DNA of 34,229 bases from positions 1 to 34,229 of the forward strand of contig JAFGAO010000272.1 of NCBI GenBank assembly GCA_016933615.1, given 5' to 3'. A program made the position numbers and the translations under genes. The stretch is from Acidobacteriota bacterium. GTDB lineage: Bacteria > Acidobacteriota > UBA6911. The notes under the pieces were generated by a model. The model saw only the letters and a list, made by a program, of their open reading frames with translations, made no database searches and was not told the DNA's origin. Positions 1 to 8,836 of the stretch are shown one piece after another (position 1 is the stretch's first letter; every line of letters starts with the position of its first letter).

Positions 1-18
1 CGCAACTCTTGAGTTGCG
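1..18. repeat. short hairpin at the window edge
   Basis: The first 18 bases hold two 8-nt arms (CGCAACTC and GAGTTGCG) separated by two bases, which in RNA would give a 7-bp stem with a CTTG loop. No T-tract follows. It may be the end of a terminator or of a dispersed repeat cut by the window edge. Bases 19-177 show no supported gene. Confidence 0.4.
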
Positions 19-271
19 CCGCCTTAGCATCTGCCCGTCCGGCGCTCGCGCCAAAATGTAAACTTATTTTTGCGCGAACCCTAAGACAAAATTCTCAAGG
101 CACCGCTTCCCAACTCCTTGCACTACAGGCACGTCCGAAATCCCTTTCTAAACCCCCCGATTCCGACATAGAATGCCATGGAATTCTATGAATGGGCGAA
201 TTCGAAGCCCAAGGTTGACATAAGCCGTATCAGAAGCTGCGGGGAGCCTGGGCGTTCGGAACTCGCAACAG

Positions 272-475
272 ATGGCAGCTTGTTCCGACTATCCCTTGGG
301 CGGGGAAATAGAAATGTGGATCGAGGACGAAAAGCAGGTCCTTACCAGAAGCGCCCTGCTTTTCGTCCCCGCCGGGATGAAGCACTGCCCCCTGATCCTG
401 AAGCGCGTCGACAGGCCGATCTTCCATTTCACCGTAGTTCCCGGCGGCCGCTACGTCAAGGACGAAGATCGTTAG
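272..475 (+). pseudogene. truncated cupin-domain remnant
   Basis: The 67-residue reading frame resembles the second half of a small cupin: a GGEIEMW strand, then FVPAGMKHCPL, then RPIFHF, which are typical cupin beta-strand motifs. The first half of a cupin, with its metal-binding His/Glu motif, is absent: the same frame is open only back to a TAA at 221-223 and that stretch is not cupin-like. A different frame starting at 178 opens with a plausible protein start (MEFYEWANSKPKVDISRIR), so a frameshift or internal deletion between 178 and 272 is likely. No good ribosome site precedes 272. It converges on the flavoprotein gene ending at 482. Function cannot be assigned; a working short protein is possible but less likely. 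Confidence 0.45.
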
Positions 476-481
476 GGAACG

Positions 482-2209
482 CTAAACCGCATCGATGTAG
501 CCGCAGGGGCACTCCTCCCAGCATTTTTTGCAGCCGTCGCAGATGGCCAGGTCGACGTAGTAGTACTTGCCGGGCTGGACCTCGGGAAGCTTTTTGAAAC
601 AGGTGTTCTGGCAGTACATCCAGCAGTTTTCGCATCCGAAGCAGAGGCCGCAGCTGAAGCAGCGGGCCGCTTCCTCGACGGCCGCCTCCGGCGTGATCCC
701 GAGGTCCACTTCTTCTTTCGGCTTTGCAAGGCGCTCCTCTGCAGAGAGCACGTTCCGCTTCGCTCTTTCCTTCGCGGGATACCAGTCGAGCTTGATGCGG
801 TCCGGGCCGATCTCGCGCAGGGCCGGCGGCTTCACGGGTTGCCGGCCGCGCAGCTCGGCGTGAATGCATTCGGCCGCCTTGCACCCCTGGCCGATGGATA
901 TGGTGGCCAGGCCGAGGCGAAGCGTGTCTCCTCCCGAGTAGACCTTGTCGATGGAGGTGCGCCCCCAGTCGTCGACATTGAGCCACGACCCGTTGGCCTG
1001 GATGGCGCCCAGGGTGCTCCAGTCGGGCTCCTGGCTGACCGCCATGATGACGGTATCCGCCCGGATTTCCTTGACGTCCCCTTCGATGGGGACGGGCCGC
1101 CTGCGCCCGGAACTGTCCGGTTCGCCAAGCTGCATGCGCTGCAGGATCAGGCTTGTTATTTTCCCTGAAGCGTCGCGCTCGATTTTCGCCGGGGCCGCGA
1201 GAAATTCGAACTGGATCCCCTCTTCCAGGGCCTCCTCGATCTCGCGCTCGATGGCCGGCATTTCGTTTTTGGTGCGCCGGTACAAAACGGTGACGTCGGC
1301 TCCCAGGCGGCGGGACACCTCGGCCGAGTCCGAACTCAGCCGCAGGGAAACCCTGGCGGCGTCGATCGCCGTATCGCCCCCGCCGACGATCACGACCTTG
1401 CGGCCGACTTCCAGCTCTTTTCCGGAGTTCACCCGGTTCAGAAAGTCGGTCCCCGTGTAAACGCCCGGCCCGTCTTCCCCCGGGATTCCCATGGTGCGGC
1501 CCTTGTGGGCGCCGATCCCCACGAATACGGCGCTGTAGTCGCGCCGGAGATCCTCGATGGTTACATCCTCCCCGATGGTGGTGCTGCACCGCAGCTCCAC
1601 GCCCAGATCGAGAATTTTCCGGATCTCGCCGTCGAGCACTTCGCGGGGCAAACGGTATTCCGGGATTCCGTAGCGCAACATGCCGCCCGGCTTTTCGAAG
1701 CTCTCGAAAACGGTAACCTTGTATCCCCGCCTTGCCAGCTGGTAGGCGCAGGACAAACCGGAGGGGCCGGCGCCGATGACGGCGACTTTCTCATCGAAGG
1801 GCCCGCCTGCATCCAGTTTGGGCAGCTCCAGTTTCCTTTCGATCCCCCAGTCGCCTATGTACCGTTCCACCGAATTGATCGCCACGGCCCCGTCCTTCTC
1901 TTTGCGGTTGCAGACGGTTTCACAGGGGTGCGGGCAAATCCTGCCCATCACGGCCGGGAAAGGGTTGGTCTCCACTTCGATGTACCACGCCTGGTCGCTG
2001 GCCTGCTCCAGGGAGGTTTTCGTTTTTTCACGCTGGGCGATGACCGTGAGCCAGCCGCGAATGTCGTTGCCGCTCGGGCAGCCCGTCCGGCAGGGAGGGT
2101 TCTTTTCCGCGTACTTCGGCCTCAACGGCGAGATTTCCTTCCGGGTTCCGGTGGAGGCCATGCTGATGGCCGTTTTATTAAGCGGTTTCTTTTCCTTGAA
2201 CAAAGCCAT
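482..2209 (-). CDS. DsrL/GltD-like NAD(P)-dependent iron-sulfur flavoprotein oxidoreductase
   Basis: A 575-residue cytoplasmic oxidoreductase of the glutamate-synthase small-subunit superfamily. The N-terminal cysteine motifs CRTGC and CPHPCETVC match the 4Fe-4S site of that group. An FAD-binding VIGAGPSG motif and an NAD(P)-binding VIVGGGDTA motif follow. The C-terminus is very cysteine-rich: CFSCGLCFGCENCWMYC, then CDGCKKCWEECPCGY, a ferredoxin-like tail of the kind seen in DsrL, the NAD(P)H:acceptor partner of dissimilatory sulfite reductase. No dsr gene is nearby, so a role moving electrons between NAD(P)H and ferredoxin or an unknown partner is inferred. The start chosen is ATG 2209, with GTGAGGA about 9 nt upstream; a GTG at 2224 lies inside that ribosome site. 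It appears monocistronic. Confidence 0.8.
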   Translation of the reverse strand: MALFKEKKPLNKTAISMASTGTRKEISPLRPKYAEKNPPCRTGCPSGNDIRGWLTVIAQREKTKTSLEQASDQAWYIEVETNPFPAVMGRICPHPCETVCNRKEKDGAVAINSVERYIGDWGIERKLELPKLDAGGPFDEKVAVIGAGPSGLSCAYQLARRGYKVTVFESFEKPGGMLRYGIPEYRLPREVLDGEIRKILDLGVELRCSTTIGEDVTIEDLRRDYSAVFVGIGAHKGRTMGIPGEDGPGVYTGTDFLNRVNSGKELEVGRKVVIVGGGDTAIDAARVSLRLSSDSAEVSRRLGADVTVLYRRTKNEMPAIEREIEEALEEGIQFEFLAAPAKIERDASGKITSLILQRMQLGEPDSSGRRRPVPIEGDVKEIRADTVIMAVSQEPDWSTLGAIQANGSWLNVDDWGRTSIDKVYSGGDTLRLGLATISIGQGCKAAECIHAELRGRQPVKPPALREIGPDRIKLDWYPAKERAKRNVLSAEERLAKPKEEVDLGITPEAAVEEAARCFSCGLCFGCENCWMYCQNTCFKKLPEVQPGKYYYVDLAICDGCKKCWEECPCGYIDAV

Positions 2210-2319
2210 GTTTCGTTTCCTCACTGGTGCTGGAAGTTGACGGGGGGCTCTAAAAACGCGAACGTTTATAATATCGATAATGCCGCCGGTTTACAAAGGT
2301 GAAATCCCCTTTTTGAGAA

Positions 2320-2347
2320 CGATACCGATCCCGATACCGGCCCCGAT
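2320..2347. repeat. GATACC/GATCCC short tandem motif
   Basis: The stretch is built from units of the type CGATACCGATCCCGATACCGG. A related but degenerate set, partly in the opposite orientation, lies at 18766-18863. Both lie in intergenic space, which suggests a dispersed simple-sequence element of this genome. The rest of the 2210-2411 gap holds no gene I can support. Confidence 0.4.
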
Positions 2348-2397
2348 TTTTGTCCGCTGATGGTATAAATACAAGATTCAGACGGCCCGGAACATAT

Positions 2398-2411
2398 GGG
2401 CCGGAAGGCCC
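2398..2411 (-). terminator. possible weak terminator after the tannase-family gene
   Basis: A hairpin GGGCC-ttcc-GGCCC begins directly after the TAA of the tannase-family gene. It has only 5 bp in the stem and no run of U after it, so it is a weak candidate; an alternative pairing with the GGCCC at 2384-2388 is possible. Confidence 0.3.
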
Positions 2412-3965
2412 TTACCAATCGGGTATGCCGCAGCGGAAATTGTCCGCTTTGCCCGGATCGCCCTCGCCCTTGTAGATCGCCGCTTCCGGGTATTCGCATA
2501 CCGGAAGTGTTTTATAGACGCGGGATCCGTCGCGGTAGGAAGCCGGGATTTGGTCCGGCGCGACGCCTTCCTCCGTCCACTTCGCGAGCGCGCCCATGGC
2601 GTCGAATGTCCCCGGGAGCGCCGCGGGGCACATTCCCATGTCCGGAACCATGAACAGGCGGAAAAAGTCATCGACGGCCTCTTCGCCCCCCATGGTCTCG
2701 GCGACGGCGTCGTGGTATTCCGTGATCGTGCGCGGCGGCACCCAGGTTTCGTTCCAGGACTGGTAGACCAGGAGCTTGCCGCCGCTTTCCTTGAAGGCTG
2801 TGAGATCCGTTTCGATGGAATTGATCATGGCGCCCAGCCGGGCGTCGGTCCGGCGCGTGTCCAGTTCCACATCGAAGGTCCGGAAATCCCAGTCCGGATC
2901 CTCGAAGGCCATGTACCGGAAGAAGTCGTTGTTGATGAACAGGGGCTCGGGCCCCTGGATCATCGCTCCCCAGAGAAGCTCGCTTCCCGGCTCGAAGCCC
3001 GAATAGATCCGGGTGCCGTCGGCGAATTTCGCGCCGGCATAGAGCCGCCTCGCGGTATTCACCTGCGCCTCCGTGAGGCAGGACGCCCTGTCCGGCCCGG
3101 GACACTGGATGGATTTCGGGTCGAAACGGCACCGGGTAGGATCTTCGATGGCGTCGTCTATGACTCCATCCAGCGCGTCACAGGCATCGAGCGCAGCCCG
3201 GTTGAGCACCGGATACTTTTCGGGCGGAAGGTAGCCGGGCGCATCCACCCCGTCTTTGAGCGCAACCCAGCTCAGGTATTCGGATCCCGGCTGAAGGTGG
3301 GTGAGATGGAAAGCGGGATCCCCGGACAGGATGCCGTCGTAGTCATCCGGGTAGCGCTGGGCTTCAGCCAGCCCCTGCCTCCCGCCGTTGTGGCATCCGT
3401 CGAAATAGGAATATCGCGGAGGCTTTCCGTAAAACATTGCGATGAGGTGCTTGGCGACGACCGTGGTTTCGTGCACGGCGCGATGGGCCCAGTCGACGAG
3501 CCTTTCCGGGTGCCCCATGGCCCACTTGTGCCCGGGATCGAGGTGGCCCGTATCCGTGGAGGCCGTTGCATACCCCCGTGCCAGGGAACTCGCCAGCCCC
3601 TGATACTTGATCGCCCCTTCAAAAGCGGGATTTCCCGTCATCAGGAATCTGTTGTTCCAGGTTTCGGCCGGGGGCAGCCAGACCTCGAAGCCGATCCGGG
3701 AATCCGGGACGGGACTGACATGGCCGATCACGCGGCAGAAAGGCTCCGTCACCTTCAAACCGGGGGGAGTGCCGAATATTCCGGGGGTTTTGGGCGGGAT
3801 GAACCCGAGCGGATCATCCAGAAAAACGGCCGTATCGATGGTTACGTTCGGAAGTTCCAGCCCGGCGAGATTTTCACACGGCTGCTGCGCCCGGGCCGTT
3901 GCGACGAACGCCATCAGGCAGGCGGCCGCCATCAGGCATCCCGAATGCATGCGATGTGTTTTCAT
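2412..3965 (-). CDS. tannase/feruloyl esterase family protein with substituted catalytic triad
   Basis: A 517-residue secreted protein: a signal peptide ends near ATARA (residues 22-26), then the tannase fold runs the full usual length. Family landmarks are clear: WNNRFLMTGN, the calcium-loop region CDALDGVIDD (262-271) and FFRLFMVPDMGMC (434-446). Known family members use a CS-D-HC arrangement. Here the nucleophile motif reads GCHNGGRQG (Cys191, His192 where Ser is expected), the Asp position reads SWNET (Glu406), and the His position reads GMGMC (Met445, Cys446). The two cysteines that normally form the disulfide remain while all three catalytic residues differ. It may be a pseudoenzyme, a binding protein, or use another mechanism. 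A good ribosome site (GGAAGGGG) supports ATG 3965. It is divergent from the VWA gene at 4264. Confidence 0.85.
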   Translation of the reverse strand: MKTHRMHSGCLMAAACLMAFVATARAQQPCENLAGLELPNVTIDTAVFLDDPLGFIPPKTPGIFGTPPGLKVTEPFCRVIGHVSPVPDSRIGFEVWLPPAETWNNRFLMTGNPAFEGAIKYQGLASSLARGYATASTDTGHLDPGHKWAMGHPERLVDWAHRAVHETTVVAKHLIAMFYGKPPRYSYFDGCHNGGRQGLAEAQRYPDDYDGILSGDPAFHLTHLQPGSEYLSWVALKDGVDAPGYLPPEKYPVLNRAALDACDALDGVIDDAIEDPTRCRFDPKSIQCPGPDRASCLTEAQVNTARRLYAGAKFADGTRIYSGFEPGSELLWGAMIQGPEPLFINNDFFRYMAFEDPDWDFRTFDVELDTRRTDARLGAMINSIETDLTAFKESGGKLLVYQSWNETWVPPRTITEYHDAVAETMGGEEAVDDFFRLFMVPDMGMCPAALPGTFDAMGALAKWTEEGVAPDQIPASYRDGSRVYKTLPVCEYPEAAIYKGEGDPGKADNFRCGIPDW

Positions 3966-4249
3966 ATCGGCATCCCCTTCCGCCCCGAAGCGCTCCGGGG
4001 CATGAGCAGGTGAATTTACAGTTCATGATTGTTTTATGCCTTTGGCCGAATTTATATGGATTTCTCATCCGGGACACAAGAAAAATTTTGGCGTTGTTGC
4101 CAAGAATCACATAAGGATTCCGGGAAGGAGGAGGCATCGGGCGGCTCCCGAAGCGCCGGGCCCGGGATCCCCCGGCGGCATTGCGGCCCGAAGCCGCTCC
4201 CAAAACAGCTGCTCCGCGGTAAAATTTGGGATATATTGTTTCAAAAGAT

Positions 4250-4255
4250 GGAGGG
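4250..4255 (+). promoter_or_regulatory. ribosome binding site that fixes the VWA start
   Basis: GGAGGG lies 8 nt before ATG 4264, which begins a hydrophobic signal peptide. The frame is open further upstream, to 4036, but that extension is not signal-like and has no comparable ribosome site. Confidence 0.7.
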
Positions 4256-4263
4256 CGTTCAAA

Positions 4264-5127
4264 ATGAGAGGCTTATCGGCGGCACTTCCGGCCATTTTCC
4301 TGATGATCGGCGCGCTTCAGGCGCCGGCGCAGAATCCCACCTTTTCGGTCAAGAGGGAAGAGGTACGCGTCGACGTGCTCGTAACCTACAATGGCAAGCC
4401 TTTGGAGGGCCTCGAGGCTTCCGATTTCGAGGTCCGGGACAACGGGGTGCCGCAAACCGTCGAATCGGTCCGGTTTCAGGAAATACCCGCAAGCGTGATT
4501 CTGGTTCTCGACATGAGCGGAAGCGTGGCCGGCAGATTGATCGACGATTTGAAAAAAGCCGGCTTCGCCCTCCTGGATGAATTGAGGAAGGGCGAGCGGG
4601 CGGCCCTGATCACGTTCGACCACGCTGTGACCCTCAATTCGACGCTTACGCCCGACCTGGAGAGCGTCCGGCGCGCGCTCGACCGCACCCGGTCCCGGTC
4701 CTACGGGAAGACTTCCCTGATCGACGCCGGCTACGCGGGGCTGATCCACGCGGAGTCCAAAGCCGACCAGCCGCTTATCATCGTATTCAGCGACGGGCTC
4801 GACACGTCGAGCTGGCTCACGGACGATATGGTGCTGGAATCGGCGCGCCGCAGCAACGCGATCATCTATGCCGTATCGGTCGGACGGCTGCCGGACAGGA
4901 AATTCCTCCGCGAATTGACGCAAAGCACCGGTGGGTTTCTGGTTGAAATCGAATCGACCCTGGATCTCGGGGCTGTCTTCGTGGACATTCTCGAAGAGTT
5001 CCGCCAGAGATACCTTTTGACCTATGTTCCGACGGGGGTGGAAAAGGCCGGGTGGCACGAACTTGAAGTGAAAGTCAAAAATCACCGGTACGACAGCATC
5101 AGCGCCAGGAAGGGCTACGTGCGATAG
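4264..5127 (+). CDS. secreted VWA-domain protein (VWFA-related Acidobacterial type)
   Basis: A 287-residue protein with a signal peptide (hydrophobic residues 5-20, likely cleavage after APA), a short beta-rich segment (FSVKREEVRVDVLVTYNGKP) and a von Willebrand A domain. The metal-ion site is complete: DMSGS near residue 85, a Thr in YGKTS, and the Asp in IVFSDGLD. This arrangement, with an opening 'DVLVTYNGKPLEGL' strand, is characteristic of a family very common in Acidobacteria. The role is probably extracytoplasmic protein binding; the partner is unknown. It lies 19 nt ahead of the next gene, so the two are probably co-transcribed. Confidence 0.85.
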   Translation: MRGLSAALPAIFLMIGALQAPAQNPTFSVKREEVRVDVLVTYNGKPLEGLEASDFEVRDNGVPQTVESVRFQEIPASVILVLDMSGSVAGRLIDDLKKAGFALLDELRKGERAALITFDHAVTLNSTLTPDLESVRRALDRTRSRSYGKTSLIDAGYAGLIHAESKADQPLIIVFSDGLDTSSWLTDDMVLESARRSNAIIYAVSVGRLPDRKFLRELTQSTGGFLVEIESTLDLGAVFVDILEEFRQRYLLTYVPTGVEKAGWHELEVKVKNHRYDSISARKGYVR

Positions 5128-5146
5128 GCGGAGGAAAGCATCCATC

Positions 5147-7762
5147 ATGGCGACGGCAAACCTCCCACCCGGCACGGGTATTGCGGGCCTGGACAGGATC
5201 CTCAAAGGGCTGCTCCCGGGCGACAACATCGTGCTGCAGGTGGATTCCATCAACGACTACACTCCCTTCGTCGCGCCCTTCTGCGGGCAGGCGCTCTTGG
5301 AGGGCAGGAAGGTCATTTATTTCCGCTTCGCCCACCACGAACAGCTTCTGCAAGATATTAGCGGCCTCGAAATAGTCCGTCTCGATCCCCAGGCTGGCTT
5401 CGAGTCCTTCGCCGCGGAAATCCACCGGAAAATAGGGGAGGCGGGCCCCCGGTCCTGCTACGTTTTCGACTGCCTCTCCGACCTGGCCGCGGACTGGTAC
5501 AGCGACCTGATGCTGGGCAACTTCTTCATGGTTACCTGCCCCTACCTTTATGAGCTGGAAACCATCACTTATTTCGCCCTTCTGCGGCACCGCCACTGGT
5601 CCGAAACCGTGGCCTCGATCCGGGACACCACCCAGCTTCTGATCGATGTCCACCGGCACCGCGGGAAACTGTACGTGCACCCGCTGAAGGTCTGGAAAAG
5701 GGATTCGCCGACCATGTACTTCCCGCACGTCCGGGAGGGCGACGAGTTCCGGACGGTCACCGAAAGCGCCGTCATAGCGGATCTTTTCGCTTCCACCTCG
5801 CATCCTGAAGTGGGCTCCGCCGCGCGGGTCATCGACATGTGGAACCGGGTGTTCTTTCAGGCGCAGGACGCCCTGGCGCGGCAGGCGCGCGGGGAGGCGC
5901 TTTTCCTGGAAACCGACGAAATCTTCGAACGCCTCCTGCGCATGATGGTCACGCGCGATGCGCGCCTCCTGAAGCTCGCAAAGAGGTATCTCAAGCTGGC
6001 GGACCTTCTCGCGATCCGCAAGAGAATGCTCGGCACGGGGCTCATCGGGGGCAAGTCCGCGGGGATGATACTGGCCCGGGCCATCCTCTGCGACCGCGAC
6101 GACAAGTGGAAAAGCCTGCTCGAGACGCACGACTCCTTCTACATAGGCTGCGACGTATTCTACACCTACCTGGTGCGCAACAACTGCTGGCGACTGCGCC
6201 AGCGGCAGCGGGATCCGGCCCGATACCTCCAAACCGCGGCGGAAGCGCGGGAGCGGATCCTGACCGGGACCTTTCCCGGCTTTATCCGGAGCCAGTTCGT
6301 CGAAATGCTCGAGTACTTCGGACAGGCGCCCATCGTGGTACGTTCCAGCAGCCTGCTGGAAGATGCGTTCGGCAATGCCTTCGCGGGGAAATATGTGAGC
6401 GTTTTCTGCGTCAACCAGGGGACTCCGGAAGAGCGCCTGGAAGCTTTCGAAAATGCCGTTCGCAGGGTTTTCGCCAGCGCCATGGGGGAGGAAGCGCTCG
6501 ATTACCGTGCCCGGCGAGGGCTGCTCGCGCAGGACGAGCAGATGGCGCTTCTGGTCCAGCGGGTGTCGGGCGCGATGTACGGCGACTTTTTCTTCCCGCA
6601 GGCCGCGGGCGTGGGCCTGTCCTTCAATCCCTACGCGTGGAGCGAAAAGATCGATCCCGAAGCCGGCCTGCTGCGGCTCGTGTTCGGGCTCGGCACGCGC
6701 GCCGTTCTCGCCTTCGAGGGCGACTACACCAGGATTGTGGCGCTCAACGCCCCACTGCACAGGCCGGAGGCGTCCCTGCACGAACAGAGGGAATGCTCCC
6801 AGAAGCGCGTCGACGTGCTGAACCTCAAGACGAACCGGCTGGATTCCCGGTGGTTCGAGGAAGTGGCCGGCGACAATGCGCGCTTCCCCCTGGAAATCTT
6901 CGCATCGCGCGACGAGAAATTGATGCGGCGGGCCAGGGAAGCGGGACAAAAAGATGTCTTTCCGTGGCTGTTGACGTTTGAAAAGCTTCTGACCGGAACC
7001 TCCTTCACCGATGAGATGCGGGATCTGCTCCGGACCCTGAGCGAAGCCTACGAGCACCCGGTGGACGTGGAGTTCACGGTGAACTTTCTCGGGGAGAGCG
7101 CCTGCAGGATCCACCTGGTTCAATGCCGCCCCTTCAAGGTCAAGGGAGGAGGCTGCGCCGCCGAACCGCCCGAAACCATCGACGACGCCGGCCTCGTTCT
7201 TCAAACCCGCGGTCCCGTAATCGGCCCCGTCTGCCGTTGCTTTATAGACCGGCTGATCTACGTCGTGCCCTCCGTGTACGCCCGCATGCCGGAAAGGGAC
7301 CGCCACTCGGTAGCCAAACTGGTCGGACGTCTCGCCCATCTCGACGAGGGGGCATGCAGCCTCATGCTGATCGGCCCGGGTCGGTGGGGGACCACGACGC
7401 CGTCTCTGGGGGTCCCGGTGTCGTTCGCCGACATCAGCCCCGCGGCCGTTTTGTGCGAAATCGCCGAGATGCACGCCGACCTTGTTCCCGAAGTTTCTCT
7501 CGGGACGCATTTCTTCAATGAAATCGTCGAGAACGACACGCTCTACCTTGCCGTCTTCCCGGACAATGAGGGCGTAGCCTTCAACCGCAAGCTCCTCGAA
7601 GGCGCCCCCAACAGCCTGATAAAGATTCTGCCGGACTGCGGGCGCTGGCAGGAGGCGGTCCGGGTCATAGAGCCGGACGCGATCGGGGAGGGATTGAAAA
7701 TTTGCCTCAATGCGAACGCGCAGAAGCAGAGGGCGGTCTGCTACCTGACCGCCGGGGAGTGA
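5147..7762 (+). CDS. large PEP/pyruvate-binding domain protein with P-loop-less RecA/KaiC-like N-terminus
   Basis: An 871-residue cytoplasmic protein. Residues 1 to about 230 look like a KaiC/RecA-type domain (GTGIAGLDRILKGLLPGDN) but the Walker A P-loop is missing: DSINDYTP stands where GxxGxGKT is expected. From about residue 290 (GLIGGKSAGM) to 530 it matches the ATP-binding domain of PEP synthase and pyruvate phosphate dikinase, including VVRSSSLLEDAFGNAFAGKY near residue 400. The phosphohistidine swivel motif and the TIM-barrel PEP domain of true dikinases are absent; the roughly 150-residue C-terminus (IGPGRWGTTTPSLG) is conserved in look but unknown to me. It is therefore unlikely to make PEP; a nucleotide-dependent regulatory or phosphotransfer role is a guess. 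GGAGG precedes ATG 5147. Confidence 0.75.
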   Translation: MATANLPPGTGIAGLDRILKGLLPGDNIVLQVDSINDYTPFVAPFCGQALLEGRKVIYFRFAHHEQLLQDISGLEIVRLDPQAGFESFAAEIHRKIGEAGPRSCYVFDCLSDLAADWYSDLMLGNFFMVTCPYLYELETITYFALLRHRHWSETVASIRDTTQLLIDVHRHRGKLYVHPLKVWKRDSPTMYFPHVREGDEFRTVTESAVIADLFASTSHPEVGSAARVIDMWNRVFFQAQDALARQARGEALFLETDEIFERLLRMMVTRDARLLKLAKRYLKLADLLAIRKRMLGTGLIGGKSAGMILARAILCDRDDKWKSLLETHDSFYIGCDVFYTYLVRNNCWRLRQRQRDPARYLQTAAEARERILTGTFPGFIRSQFVEMLEYFGQAPIVVRSSSLLEDAFGNAFAGKYVSVFCVNQGTPEERLEAFENAVRRVFASAMGEEALDYRARRGLLAQDEQMALLVQRVSGAMYGDFFFPQAAGVGLSFNPYAWSEKIDPEAGLLRLVFGLGTRAVLAFEGDYTRIVALNAPLHRPEASLHEQRECSQKRVDVLNLKTNRLDSRWFEEVAGDNARFPLEIFASRDEKLMRRAREAGQKDVFPWLLTFEKLLTGTSFTDEMRDLLRTLSEAYEHPVDVEFTVNFLGESACRIHLVQCRPFKVKGGGCAAEPPETIDDAGLVLQTRGPVIGPVCRCFIDRLIYVVPSVYARMPERDRHSVAKLVGRLAHLDEGACSLMLIGPGRWGTTTPSLGVPVSFADISPAAVLCEIAEMHADLVPEVSLGTHFFNEIVENDTLYLAVFPDNEGVAFNRKLLEGAPNSLIKILPDCGRWQEAVRVIEPDAIGEGLKICLNANAQKQRAVCYLTAGE

Positions 7763-7891
7763 ACGTTTTCAGAGCCCTGTGGATTAATGTATTATGGCAC
7801 CCGGGCTCCCGCCGGCTCGCGGTCCGATGAAAATCGTTTTGTGCTTTTATTGATTCCATTAACTTCACCCGTGAAAGGATCGGAGAGCGAA

Positions 7892-8800
7892 ATGATGAAA
7901 CGGATTGCATTTTGCATTGCTGCGGCATGTCTGTGTGCAATTCTTGTCGCCCTGGCGCCGGGATGCGCGACCCGGGATACGGCCGAGAAGCCGGCGCCGG
8001 ATGCCGCCACGCAGGCGCCGCGGGAGGGTTTTGTCCCGTCCCCCGTGTTTTCCCCGCCCTATCCGCCGCTGCCGCACCATTTCAGCGACATTCACACCCT
8101 CCAGATTTTGTGCCGGGCCCCGGAAGGGGCAATCAAACGGGCGCTCGCACCGCCGCTGGAACCGGTCGCCGGCAAAGATATGTTTGTACTGCTGATGGCC
8201 TGGACTCCTGACGTGGAGAAAATGGGTTTCAACGTCCACGAGATCGCGATCAACGCCCCGGTTCAGTGGAACGGCCGGGAAGGGAACACGACCCTGATCG
8301 AATATATCGACAGCGACATGGGCCTGATCGCCGGGCGGGAGGTTTACGGGTGGCCCAAGAAGATGGCCGATATCGAATGGACCGAGACCGGAACGGGCTG
8401 GACCGTCACGGCCAACAAGATGCGGGACCAGGGCGGCATTCCGCTCTTGAAAGTCGAATACAAAGTATCCGACTCCACGCCCGAGGTCGAATGGCCGGAC
8501 ATGGGCCCCACCCTGCTGGTCCGGCGCATCCCCCCGGCTTCGCTTACGACCCCGTCGTTCAACCAGATCGTGTGCGTCGGCTGCAACATGGAGAGGCCGG
8601 AAAGCGGCGCCCCCCTGGTGGCCCGGCCGGGAGCGAGGGACACGAAAGGTTCCGCCGAGGTCCGGTTCTTCGACGGACCCCACGACCCTCTGACCTTCCT
8701 GGGCCCGGCGGAAGTGCTCGACGCGAAAATGAGCATCATGGAGGGCGACATGCCCGGCGGCCTGGGTCTGGGCGAAGTCCTGCACCAGTGGGAGGAGTAG
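7892..8800 (+). CDS. exported acetoacetate decarboxylase (ADC) family protein, probable lipoprotein
   Basis: A 302-residue protein. The N-terminus is a basic, then hydrophobic signal (residues 4-23) ending in LAPGC, an imperfect lipobox, so surface anchoring is likely. The body matches the acetoacetate decarboxylase fold: the sequence GREVYGWPKKMADIEW aligns with the YPKK active-site motif, placing the Schiff-base lysine at Lys156 with Lys157 beside it. Classical ADC is cytoplasmic; an exported relative implies a different substrate or a binding role. The start is one of two adjacent ATGs (7892 or 7895) behind GGAG; the frame is open upstream but lacks a signal peptide there. It converges on the selenoprotein 1 gene, 109 nt away. 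Confidence 0.75.
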   Translation: MMKRIAFCIAAACLCAILVALAPGCATRDTAEKPAPDAATQAPREGFVPSPVFSPPYPPLPHHFSDIHTLQILCRAPEGAIKRALAPPLEPVAGKDMFVLLMAWTPDVEKMGFNVHEIAINAPVQWNGREGNTTLIEYIDSDMGLIAGREVYGWPKKMADIEWTETGTGWTVTANKMRDQGGIPLLKVEYKVSDSTPEVEWPDMGPTLLVRRIPPASLTTPSFNQIVCVGCNMERPESGAPLVARPGARDTKGSAEVRFFDGPHDPLTFLGPAEVLDAKMSIMEGDMPGGLGLGEVLHQWEE

Positions 8801-8836
8801 ACGCCTCTATGCTTCGGGGTCGATACTGAACCCGGG

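Noticed and set aside
482-2209. Glutamate synthase small subunit
   Set aside because: No large subunit is adjacent, and the C-terminal Cys-rich ferredoxin tail is DsrL-like, so plain GltD is a poorer label.
2320-2347. CRISPR-like repeat
   Set aside because: Units are 6-7 nt with no spacers; simple-sequence repeat rather than a CRISPR array.
5099-7510. 803-residue minus-strand open frame opposite the PEP-binding gene
   Set aside because: Antisense shadow in GC-rich DNA: low-complexity His/Gly/Pro-rich translation, no domain, while the plus strand encodes a clear protein.
5147-7762. Phosphoenolpyruvate synthase
   Set aside because: The phosphohistidine motif and PEP-binding barrel are absent; only the ATP-binding domain matches.
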